A DNA stretch of 5,748 nucleotides, taken from positions 1 to 5,748 of the forward strand of contig JAGWVC010000150.1 in the NCBI GenBank assembly GCA_018971065.1, in the 5' to 3' direction. This document shows, in pieces, positions 1 to 5,712 of this stretch; positions within the stretch are counted from its first letter, which is position 1, and every line of letters begins with the position of its first letter. Made by a program: the position numbers and the translations under genes. The DNA comes from Sphingomonadales bacterium (lineage in GTDB: Bacteria > Pseudomonadota > Alphaproteobacteria > Sphingomonadales > Sphingomonadaceae). The notes beneath the pieces are model-generated. The model was not told where the DNA came from. It was given only the letters and a program-made list of their open reading frames with translations, and did not search any database.

Positions 1-48
1 CGTTTGGCGGGGGCGGAAGCCGTCATCCATTTCGCACTTGCAACATAA
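1..48 (+). CDS. C-terminal tail of an unidentified plus-strand gene (partial)
   Basis: Frame 1 of the plus strand reads RLAGAEAVIHFALAT and then a TAA stop at 46-48. The composition is protein-like, and the pattern of a helix ending in AGAEAV followed by a hydrophobic strand resembles the end of phosphoribosyltransferase-type domains, as in ComF or in RecQ helicases with a C-terminal phosphoribosyltransferase domain. That resemblance is from memory of the family and rests on only 15 residues, so no product is assigned. If real, the gene converges on the ATPase gene that ends at 147. The competing reading, a minus-strand start codon at 24-26 or 28-30, has no convincing ribosome binding site. 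Confidence 0.35.
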   Translation, partial: RLAGAEAVIHFALAT

Positions 49-76
49 CCGAATCAGTAGATTTTGCACGTGCGAA
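31..76. repeat. Imperfect inverted repeat (13-base arms, 20-base spacer)
   Basis: TTCGCACTTGCAA (31-43) and TTGCACGTGCGAA (64-76) are inverted copies of each other with one mismatch in 13. The left arm lies across the probable stop codon of the leftmost gene. As RNA it could form a stem with a 20-base loop; as DNA it could be a protein binding site. Neither side has a T-tract directly after it, so a classical terminator is not clear. Confidence 0.45.
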
Positions 77-88
77 GAGAACACCTAC

Positions 89-107
89 AGTTGCGCAATA
101 CGCAACT
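89..107. terminator. Possible bidirectional terminator hairpin, or operator
   Basis: AGTTGCG-N5-CGCAACT is a perfect inverted repeat with 7-base arms (89-95 and 101-107) and a 5-base loop. It sits between two genes that probably converge (stop at 48 on the plus strand, stop at 147 on the minus strand), where a shared terminator is expected. Read on the minus strand, it is followed about 8 bases later by a pyrimidine-rich stretch containing TTCTCTT; on the plus strand no T-run follows. The same sequence also satisfies the T-N11-A form of a LysR-type binding site (T92, A104), so an operator is the main alternative. Confidence 0.35.
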
Positions 108-146
108 CAGCGTACCCGAACGGCAATCCGGCGCGAAAATCGGCGG

Positions 147-1640
147 TCAGGCCGCCGCCGTGGTCAGCCCCAGATCGGGCAGGCCGACCGATCGGCGCCC
201 CTGAAAATCGGTGCGCACCACGATCAGCCCGCTTTTCTCCAGATGCTCCAGCAGGCGGCGGATGCGGCCCGGTGAGCGGGTGCCATAGGCTATCGCCAGC
301 GTATCGTCGTCGGGGCACGCCTCGCCATCGATTGCGGCCCGCGCAATCAGCAGGAACGGCGCCAGGCAATCATCGGGCGCGCCGGCGGCCAGCCCGGCCA
401 GCGCCGCCCACTGCGGTTCCTCGGGATCGAAGATGCCAGCCACGGCAAAGGCGAAGCGGCGGCGAAACCGGGTGACGTCGCCGATATGGCTGCCGATCCG
501 GCGCATCCGGCAGCGCACGGTGAAATCCTGGAACAACGATGCCGCAGGCTGGAAGGTGGCATCCGGCTCCGCCGCCATTTCCGCCAGAATGTCCACCAGT
601 GCGGCGCGCACTTCCTCGGGCGGCAGCGTCGGCGGGGCAGGCACGGCGGCCGCCTTGAACAGGTCGTCCTCACCCCCGGCGGTGTCTTCCGCCTCGCCCG
701 CCAGCGCGAAATCGGCAATGCGGTGGGCCAGTTCACCCGGTTCGGTGCGCGGCAGCGGCAGGGTGGGCGCGGCGCGTTCCTCGGCCTCGGGCGCGGCGTG
801 CAGCAGCGCGTGCAACTCGTCCGCCCCCGCCGTCGGCAGCGGCATCAGCCCCTGCACCACATTGCGCGCGCCGGTCCGCACCGCGCCGATCTTCACCGCC
901 ACCGCGCGGCGGCTGATCGCCGGCCCCAGCCCCAGGAAATGCCCGCGCTCCAGATCGCGGATCGCCTCGGCCTGCCGCCGCTCCATGCCCAGCAGGTCGG
1001 CGGCGCGGGCCATGTCGATATCCAGGAAGGTGCGGCCCATCAGGAAATTGCTGGCCTCGGCCGCGACGTTCTTGGCCAGCTTGGCCAGCCGCTGCGTGGC
1101 GATGATCCCCGCCAGCCCGCGCTTGCGCCCCCGGCACATCACGTTGGTCATCGCGGCCAGGCTCAGCCGCCGCACCTCGTCGGTCACGTCCCCGGCAGCG
1201 GCGGGCGCGAACATCTGCGCCTCGTCCACCACCACCAGCGCCGGATACCACTGCTCGCGCGGGGCATCGAACAGGCCACCCAGGAACTGCGCGGCGCAGC
1301 GCATCTGCGCTTCCAGCTCCAGCCCGTCCAGCGCCAGCACCACCGAGGCGCGATGGCGCCGGATGCGCGCCGCCAATTGCACGATCTCCGGCCCGTCATA
1401 AGCCGCACCGTCGATGACGACATGGCCGAACGGTTCCGACAAGGAGACGAAATCGCCCTCGGGATCGATGACGATCTGCTGCACCAGCGGCGCCGATTCC
1501 TCCAGCAGCCGCCGCAGCAGGTGTGATTTGCCCGAACCCGAATTGCCCTGCACCAGCAGGCGCGTCGCCAGCAGTTCCTCGATATCGACCGATACCGGGG
1601 TGCCGTTGGGGGCCGTACCGATGATGATGGAGCCGCTCAC
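147..1640 (-). CDS. HerA/FtsK-superfamily ATP-binding protein (DUF87 type)
   Basis: This 497-residue cytoplasmic P-loop ATPase belongs to the group that includes HerA, the archaeal DNA-end-resection translocase. From the sequence: a short beta-rich N-terminus (about 1-28), Walker A GNSGSGKS at 32-39, DPEGDF at 59-64 (HerA-like DPxG element), Walker B ALVVVDEAQ at about 134-142, and GIIATQRLAKLAKNV at about 178-192, the sensor/arginine region typical of the family. Residues 285-345 are rich in Ala, Pro and acidic residues and look like a linker. The C-terminal part (about 345-495) ends in a probable winged-helix segment (GRIRRLLEHLEKSGLIVV, 458-475). The GTG at 1638-1640 is taken as start because AAGG lies 8 bases upstream and the beta strand begins right after it; an upstream in-frame TTG at 1676 would add 12 residues. 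A DNA-related motor role is inferred from the family. No NurA-like nuclease partner is in the window. Confidence 0.85.
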   Translation of the reverse strand: MSGSIIIGTAPNGTPVSVDIEELLATRLLVQGNSGSGKSHLLRRLLEESAPLVQQIVIDPEGDFVSLSEPFGHVVIDGAAYDGPEIVQLAARIRRHRASVVLALDGLELEAQMRCAAQFLGGLFDAPREQWYPALVVVDEAQMFAPAAAGDVTDEVRRLSLAAMTNVMCRGRKRGLAGIIATQRLAKLAKNVAAEASNFLMGRTFLDIDMARAADLLGMERRQAEAIRDLERGHFLGLGPAISRRAVAVKIGAVRTGARNVVQGLMPLPTAGADELHALLHAAPEAEERAAPTLPLPRTEPGELAHRIADFALAGEAEDTAGGEDDLFKAAAVPAPPTLPPEEVRAALVDILAEMAAEPDATFQPAASLFQDFTVRCRMRRIGSHIGDVTRFRRRFAFAVAGIFDPEEPQWAALAGLAAGAPDDCLAPFLLIARAAIDGEACPDDDTLAIAYGTRSPGRIRRLLEHLEKSGLIVVRTDFQGRRSVGLPDLGLTTAAA

Positions 1641-1648
1641 GGCCCGGG

Positions 1649-1653
1649 CCTTA
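1649..1653 (-). promoter_or_regulatory. Ribosome binding site deciding the GTG start of the ATPase
   Basis: On the minus strand TAAGG lies 8 bases before the GTG codon at 1640-1638. The upstream TTG codon at 1676 has no comparable purine-rich sequence, which favours the shorter protein. Confidence 0.5.
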
Positions 1654-1702
1654 GCCGGGCGCGGATGGCCGGGCAAACCGCTGCGCGCGGCTTATCCGCA
1701 GC

Positions 1703-1730
1703 TTGACGGCACGTAACGGGCTGCCATCCT
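1703..1730 (+). promoter_or_regulatory. Weak candidate promoter of the three-gene operon
   Basis: TTGACG at 1703-1708 matches five of six bases of the sigma-70 -35 consensus. With a 16-base spacer the -10 position would be CATCCT at 1725-1730, which matches only three of six but keeps the A at position 2 and T at position 6. Alphaproteobacterial promoters often have weak -10 elements. It lies in the divergent gap between the ATPase and the hydrolase, about 27 bases before the start codon. Confidence 0.3.
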
Positions 1731-1744
1731 GCCCGCAACGGGAT

Positions 1745-1751
1745 GAGGAGG
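1745..1751 (+). promoter_or_regulatory. Strong ribosome binding site of the hydrolase gene
   Basis: GAGGAGG ends 5 bases before the ATG at 1757-1759. It selects this ATG over an upstream in-frame start at 1703, which has no such site and would add 18 residues of non-family sequence. Confidence 0.75.
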
Positions 1752-1756
1752 ACACG

Positions 1757-2677
1757 ATGGCGCCCACCAGACTGGCGTTCACCGACACCACGCGCGGCAT
1801 CAGGGCCAGCGCCGGATTCGCCGGCAGCGCCGACCGGCGGCTGGATGTTCTGGCGTGGACACCCGCCACGCCCGGCCCGTGGCCGCTGGCGATCTACTGC
1901 CACGGCACCGATGGCGCCGCCGACAACGCGACATACCTGGCCGAAGCGCTGGCGGCGGATGGCTGGCTGGTGGCGGCGCCGTTCTTCCCCCTCACCTCGC
2001 CCGCCACCCACACCCGCATCACCGGCCCCGACATTTCCGACGCCGGCGAACAGGTCCGCGACGTGCGCTTCCTGATCGATGCGCTGCTGGCCGATCCCGC
2101 ATGGTCGCCCCGCATCGACGCCGGCCGCATCGCGGTGCTGGGCCATTCGCTGGGCGCCATCACCGCGTGGTTCGCTGCTTATGGCCAGCACACCCGCGAT
2201 CCGCGAATCACCGCGGCGGTGATGCTGGGCGCGGGCGATCCGGCGGTGATGGCCCAGACCGGCCAGATCGGGCTGGAACACGCCGGGCCGGTGGCTGGCA
2301 ACACCCCGGCCCTGCTGGTCACGGCGGAAAAGGACCTGTTCAGCCGGATGATGGGGCCGCCCGGCACCGCCTTCCCCCGCCTGCCGGCACCGAAAGCCGA
2401 AGTGACGATCGCCGGCGGCGTCCACGTCTGGTTCCATGACGGCGACGACTGGCCGGCCGATCACGCCAACCCCGATGCGCTGTGGTTCGCCGAACGCAGC
2501 CCGGCGATGGTGGTGCCGGGTAGCGAGGAACGCGTGCCGCTGATCGGCCCGTTCCGCCAGCGCGCAATCACCCTGGCCGCCGTGCGCGCCTTCCTGGGCG
2601 CTTGCGCGCGCGATAATGCAGCCTTGCGGGATGGTCTGCGGCATTACGACGAGGTAACCGTGCAATGGCAGGACTGA
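1757..2677 (+). CDS. Alpha/beta hydrolase, dienelactone hydrolase family
   Basis: This 306-residue serine hydrolase probably cleaves an ester or lactone bond. No signal peptide or membrane segment is visible, so it should be cytoplasmic. The fold elements are in order: a strand and oxyanion-region loop at 44-53 (AIYCHGTDG), a nucleophile elbow GHSLG with Ser131, a late strand LLVTAEKD with the likely acid Asp193, and GGVHVWF with the likely catalytic His223. The overall pattern (HGTDG, then YLAEALAADGWLVAAPFFP) resembles the predicted dienelactone hydrolases of COG4188 and related secreted-type esterases rather than classical 230-residue ClcD. A tail after His223 of about 80 residues ends in helices. 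The gene overlaps the next by 13 bases and is first in a three-gene operon. The exact substrate is not predictable; the family assignment is firm, the subfamily less so. Confidence 0.85.
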   Translation: MAPTRLAFTDTTRGIRASAGFAGSADRRLDVLAWTPATPGPWPLAIYCHGTDGAADNATYLAEALAADGWLVAAPFFPLTSPATHTRITGPDISDAGEQVRDVRFLIDALLADPAWSPRIDAGRIAVLGHSLGAITAWFAAYGQHTRDPRITAAVMLGAGDPAVMAQTGQIGLEHAGPVAGNTPALLVTAEKDLFSRMMGPPGTAFPRLPAPKAEVTIAGGVHVWFHDGDDWPADHANPDALWFAERSPAMVVPGSEERVPLIGPFRQRAITLAAVRAFLGACARDNAALRDGLRHYDEVTVQWQD

Positions 2678-3657
2678 ACGCCGAACCCGCGCTGGACCCG
2701 GACCGGCCGATCATCGACCCGCACCTGCACTTGTGGGACCTCGGCGCGGCGCCGGGGACTTACGCGGTGCCTACCCCGTTCCTCGAAGCCGAAGCCCAAG
2801 CCATGCTGGCCGCCAGCGGCCACACTATCACCCACAGCGTCTACGTCGAATGCGGCCAGGGCTATCGCGCCGATGGCCCGGATGACTGGCGCTGCCTGGG
2901 CGAAACCGAGACCCAGGCGGCGGTGGCCGCGCGCCACGCCGGCGGCACCCGGCTGAACCATCGCATCGTCGGCACCGCCAACCTGCTGCTGGGCGATGCC
3001 GTGCGCCCGGTGCTGGAAGCGCACGTCGCCGCCGGCGGCGAACGCTTTCGCGGTGTCCGCCAGGAAACCGCGTGGAGCGAGGCGGGGCTGTTCGGCTATC
3101 CCTGCCGCCCCGACCTGCGCCACCGCCTGCGCGACCCGCGCTTCGTGGCGGGGGCGAAAGTGCTGGTGGCAATGGACCTCAGCCTCGACGTGTGGTGCGT
3201 CCACAGCCAGCTTGGCGAACTGGCCGCGCTGGTGGACGACGTGCCCGGGCTGGCGGTGGTGATCGACCATGTCGGCACGCCCGAAAGCGGCGCCGAGGCC
3301 CGCGCCGAATGGCTGGCCGCGATCACCGAACTGGCGCGGCGCCCCAACGTCTGGCTGAAGCTGGGCGGAATGGGCATGGACATCACCGCCCACTTCAAGC
3401 CCCCCGCGCTGGACCTGCCGTCCACCACCCTTGCCGAACGCTGGCGCCCGTGGATCGAGGACGGCATCGCCGCGTTCGGCGCATCGCGCTGCATGTTCGA
3501 GAGCAACTTTCCGCCCGATGCCGTCTCGGGCAGCTATGGCGCCACCTGGAACGCGTTCAAACGCGTGGTGGACGGTGCTTCCGACACCGAGAAGGACTGG
3601 CTGTTCCGCCGCACCGCCGCCGCCGTCTATCGCATCGCGCTGGATGGGGACGCCTGA
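2665..3657 (+). CDS. Amidohydrolase-superfamily hydrolase (COG3618, lactonase-like)
   Basis: This 330-residue TIM-barrel hydrolase belongs to the group that includes LigI (2-pyrone-4,6-dicarboxylate lactonase), 4-sulfomuconolactonase and sugar-lactone lactonases. From the sequence: the N-terminal strand-1 motif IDPHLHLWDL with His20 and His22, FRGVRQE at about 128-134, HSQL at 180-183, VVIDHVGTP at 198-206 with His202, WLKLGG at 230-235, and MFESNFPPD at 277-285 near the C-terminal end of the barrel. Position 281 is Asn where the family usually has the active-site Asp (as in SDWP/TDWP); such SNFP forms occur in amidohydrolases I recall, so this may mark a subgroup. The start ATG lies inside the hydrolase gene, with GAGGT 9 bases upstream, and its stop shares one base with the next start. 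Lactone or related C-O/C-N hydrolysis in the cytoplasm is likely; the substrate is unknown. Confidence 0.85.
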   Translation: MAGLNAEPALDPDRPIIDPHLHLWDLGAAPGTYAVPTPFLEAEAQAMLAASGHTITHSVYVECGQGYRADGPDDWRCLGETETQAAVAARHAGGTRLNHRIVGTANLLLGDAVRPVLEAHVAAGGERFRGVRQETAWSEAGLFGYPCRPDLRHRLRDPRFVAGAKVLVAMDLSLDVWCVHSQLGELAALVDDVPGLAVVIDHVGTPESGAEARAEWLAAITELARRPNVWLKLGGMGMDITAHFKPPALDLPSTTLAERWRPWIEDGIAAFGASRCMFESNFPPDAVSGSYGATWNAFKRVVDGASDTEKDWLFRRTAAAVYRIALDGDA

Positions 3658-4664
3658 TGCGCGTCGCCATGTTCCACGGCGCGGGCCAGCCGCTGGTGAT
3701 CGAGCCGCTGGCAAGCGCGCCGCTTGGCCCGCACGATCTGCGCGTGAAAGTGGCCCGTTGCGGCATCTGCGGCAGCGACGTGTCGATGACCTCGGGCAGC
3801 CCGTTCGATTATCCCGCGCACATCCCGCTGGGCCACGAATATGCCGGCGAAGTGGTGGAAGTGGGCAAGCTGGTCACCGGCTTTCGCATCGGCGATCGCG
3901 TCGCCTGTATGCCCAAGGCGGGCTGCGGCCAGTGCGACGCCTGCGCGCGCGGGCACACGTTCTTCTGCCCCACCGGGCCAATGCAGTTCGGCGGCTTCGG
4001 CGATGAAGTCGTTGTGCTGGCTGCCTATGCCTTCCTGTTGCCGCAGACGGTCAGCCTGGCCGAAGGCGCGCTGGTCGAGCCGATGGCCTGCGGGCGGCGC
4101 GGGCTGGCGATGGCGGGGCTGCAAACGGGCCAGCGCGTGCTGGTGCTGGGCGCGGGAGCACTGGGGCTTTCCGCCACGTACTGGGCGCGGGCGATGGGCG
4201 CGGGCCGCATCGTCGTCGCCGCCCGTTCGCGCCGCCGCGACGAGGCCGTGCTGGAACTGGGCGCCGACGCCGTCCACGCATTCGATGCCGACGATCCGGC
4301 GGAACTGGCGGCGAAGCTGGGCGGCGAACCCGACATCGTTGTCGAGGCGATCGGCAAGCCGGGGATGATCGCCAGGGCGGTGGAGCTGGTGCGCTGGGGT
4401 GGCACCGTCGTGTCGCTGGGCATGTGTACCGCCGGCGAAACGCTGATGCCGATCGCCTGCGCCGGCAAGGAAGCGCGGCTGCTGTTTCCGCTGGCCTATT
4501 CGATCGGCGATTTCGAGGAAACCGTGCGCGCGTTCGATGCAGACCGGGTGAACCCCGAACTGATGATCTCGGACGTCATCGCGCTGGAGGCGCTACCGGC
4601 GGTGCTGGAGGAAATGCGCGGCAGCCATGCCTATTGCAAGGTGCAGGTGGACCCTCGCATTTAG
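3657..4664 (+). CDS. Zinc-dependent medium-chain alcohol dehydrogenase
   Basis: This 335-residue enzyme of the MDR superfamily oxidises an alcohol or polyol, or reduces the matching carbonyl. From the sequence: catalytic zinc ligands Cys35 (CGICGSD, with Ser40 as likely proton relay), His60-Glu61 (GHEYAGEV), and Glu141 (VEP); a complete structural zinc site Cys90, Cys93, Cys96 and Cys104; and a Rossmann glycine motif GAGALG at 165-170. The length is slightly short of the usual 340-350. The end of the second Rossmann strand reads VVAARSRRR, with Ala189 instead of the Asp normally seen in NAD-dependent members, and arginines after it, suggesting NADP(H). The start ATG overlaps the preceding TGA in TGATG, which implies translational reinitiation. 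The gene ends convergently against the LysR gene with a 4-base overlap. The family is close to sorbitol/threonine dehydrogenase-like enzymes; the substrate is unknown. Confidence 0.9.
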   Translation: MRVAMFHGAGQPLVIEPLASAPLGPHDLRVKVARCGICGSDVSMTSGSPFDYPAHIPLGHEYAGEVVEVGKLVTGFRIGDRVACMPKAGCGQCDACARGHTFFCPTGPMQFGGFGDEVVVLAAYAFLLPQTVSLAEGALVEPMACGRRGLAMAGLQTGQRVLVLGAGALGLSATYWARAMGAGRIVVAARSRRRDEAVLELGADAVHAFDADDPAELAAKLGGEPDIVVEAIGKPGMIARAVELVRWGGTVVSLGMCTAGETLMPIACAGKEARLLFPLAYSIGDFEETVRAFDADRVNPELMISDVIALEALPAVLEEMRGSHAYCKVQVDPRI

Positions 4665-5584
4665 CCGGAATGTGAGGCGATCGGCGGTTCCAGCGGCGCG
4701 CGCGGGTGCGCCAGCAGGAATTCGTCGAACGCCTGCACCAGCCGCGATCGCCACAGCCCGCGCGGCCGTGCCAGGCTGACCGCGCGGGTGAAGGTGAAGG
4801 CCGGCACATCCAGCGTGACCAGGCGGCCGTGATCGATATCGTTCTGCACCAGCACCCGCGACAGGCAGCCGATGCCGCCACCGGCGATCACCGCATGGCG
4901 CACCGCCCAGTTCGAGGTGGACTGGAAGGCGATGTCGAGTTGGCCGACGTGTTCGTGCAACAAGTAGCGCAAGCGCCCGGTGATCGCCGAGGTAGCCTCG
5001 CGCAGGCACCAGCGGGCATCGGCAAGGTCGGCCAGCGCCAGCGCGGCGCGATCGGCCAGCGGATGATCGGGCGTGGCCACCAGCAGCAGTTCGTCGGTCC
5101 GCCACGGCACCAGTTCGACACCCTCGACCTGCGGGAATTCCTCGATCAGCGCGGTTTCCAGCTCGAACCGGGTGATCGCCTCGATCAGGTCACCCAGCGG
5201 CCCTGCCTCTACCGATATGCGCACCGCCGGATGGCGCTCCATGAACTCGATGCACAGGCGGGGCAGCACGGTTTCGGCGATCATCAGCGTGGCGCCGATG
5301 TGCAGCGTGCCGGAAAGTTCGTCCGGCTGCGCCGCGCGCTCCAGATCGGCGATCTCGCTGAGCAGCGAGCGCACGATCGGCCGCAGCCGCTTGCCCTCGT
5401 CGGTGATCTGCAGTGGCCGACCCGGCGCGTGCGCGAACAGCGGGCGGCGCAGGATCACCTGCAGGTCGGCCAACGCCCCGGAAGCCGCAGACTGGCTCAT
5501 CCCCAGCGCCTGCGCCGCGGCGGTAACGCTGCCGTGCGCGGCCACCGCATCGAACACCTGAAGCTGGCGGGTCGTGGTTTTCAT
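4661..5584 (-). CDS. LysR-family transcriptional regulator
   Basis: This 307-residue regulator has the standard LysR layout. An N-terminal winged helix-turn-helix occupies about residues 4-62 (RQLQVFDAVAAHGSVTAAAQ, then SQSAASGALADLQ and the wing before LQITDEGKRL). A linker helix follows (about 64-90), then the periplasmic-binding-protein-like effector domain from about residue 92 (GTLHIGATLMIAETVLPRL) to the end. The effector domain contains recognisable elements such as FELETALIEEF (140-150), ELLLVATPDHPLAD (165-178) and NWAVRHAVIAGGGIGCLSRVLV (225-246). The ATG at 5582-5584 is chosen because it places MKTTTRQLQVFDAV at the usual distance from the helix-turn-helix; another ATG at 5600-5602 adds six residues. 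Neither has a clear ribosome binding site. It is divergent to the gene at 5713 and convergent to the dehydrogenase; the effector is unknown. Confidence 0.92.
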   Translation of the reverse strand: MKTTTRQLQVFDAVAAHGSVTAAAQALGMSQSAASGALADLQVILRRPLFAHAPGRPLQITDEGKRLRPIVRSLLSEIADLERAAQPDELSGTLHIGATLMIAETVLPRLCIEFMERHPAVRISVEAGPLGDLIEAITRFELETALIEEFPQVEGVELVPWRTDELLLVATPDHPLADRAALALADLADARWCLREATSAITGRLRYLLHEHVGQLDIAFQSTSNWAVRHAVIAGGGIGCLSRVLVQNDIDHGRLVTLDVPAFTFTRAVSLARPRGLWRSRLVQAFDEFLLAHPRAPLEPPIASHSG

Positions 5585-5598
5585 GGCGACAGCATAAC

Positions 5599-5617
5599 CC
5601 ATCGGAACAGCCGATGG
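5599..5617. promoter_or_regulatory. LysR-type operator, perfect inverted repeat with T-N11-A
   Basis: CCATCGG-N5-CCGATGG is a perfect dyad with 7-base arms (5599-5605 and 5611-5617). It satisfies the LysR recognition form T-N11-A (T5602, A5614). It lies just before the LysR start codon at 5584 and about 105 bases before the divergent start at 5713, the usual place for a site giving autoregulation and control of the divergent gene. Binding is inferred. Confidence 0.55.
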
Positions 5618-5635
5618 TAGCCATATGAATTTGGC

Positions 5636-5655
5636 CCATCGCCCGATGACATCGG
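5636..5655. promoter_or_regulatory. Second operator-like cluster of CATCGG/CCGATG half-sites
   Basis: Three alternating half-sites are packed together: CCATCG (5636-5641), CCGATG (5643-5648) and CATCGG (5650-5655). The last two form a perfect 13-base dyad CCGATG-A-CATCGG (5643-5655). The half-site sequence is the same as in the dyad at 5599-5617; the CCGATG copies at 5611 and 5643 are 32 bases apart, about three helical turns. This is consistent with the activation sites of LysR regulators, which lie near the -35 region of the target promoter. Confidence 0.45.
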
Positions 5656-5699
5656 CCGCGATAGAGAATGATTCGCAACGGGGCAGATGACCCCGCACC

Positions 5700-5706
5700 G
5701 AGGAGA
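5700..5706 (+). promoter_or_regulatory. Ribosome binding site of the right-edge gene
   Basis: GAGGAGA ends 6 bases before the ATG at 5713-5715. A small GC hairpin, CGGGG-N7-CCCCG (5679-5683 and 5691-5695), lies just upstream in the probable leader. Confidence 0.65.
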
Positions 5707-5712
5707 CCCGCG

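Noticed and set aside
1..30. Minus-strand gene start at ATG 28-30 or 24-26
   Set aside because: Both open to the edge with sensible codons, but no ribosome binding site precedes them, and the plus-strand frame ending at 48 reads more like a real protein end. It cannot be fully excluded.
433..1526. Two long plus-strand open frames (322 and 346 codons) opposite the ATPase gene
   Set aside because: They lie fully inside the ATPase gene. Their translations are dominated by Arg, Ala, Ser, Gln and His without domain motifs, as expected for antisense frames of GC-rich coding DNA, while the minus strand has Walker A and B motifs.
1641..1650. Perfect palindrome GGCCCGGGCC next to the ATPase start as an operator
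   Set aside because: A 10-base G/C-only palindrome is expected by chance in this composition, and nothing else supports it.
1680..1702. Inverted repeat GCTGCG-N11-CGCAGC as a terminator or operator
   Set aside because: The arms are short, there is no T-tract, and it lies between divergent genes where no terminator is needed. It could overlap a promoter but has no specific support.
1637..2665. 342-codon minus-strand open frame opposite the hydrolase
   Set aside because: It is an antisense shadow: its translation is low-complexity Gly/Arg/Ala/His-rich, whereas the plus strand has a GHSLG elbow and a strong ribosome binding site.
3072..3656. In-frame N-terminal extension of the dehydrogenase (about 195 codons)
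   Set aside because: The extension lies in the wrong frame of the amidohydrolase gene and is Arg/Pro-rich. The MDR protein begins naturally at the ATG at 3657.
2644..3714. 356-codon minus-strand open frame opposite the amidohydrolase
   Set aside because: It is an antisense shadow without motifs; the plus strand shows the full set of amidohydrolase motifs.
5666..5674. GAATGATTC small palindrome in the divergent region
   Set aside because: It is only 4-base arms, does not match the CCGATG half-site series, and is likely chance.
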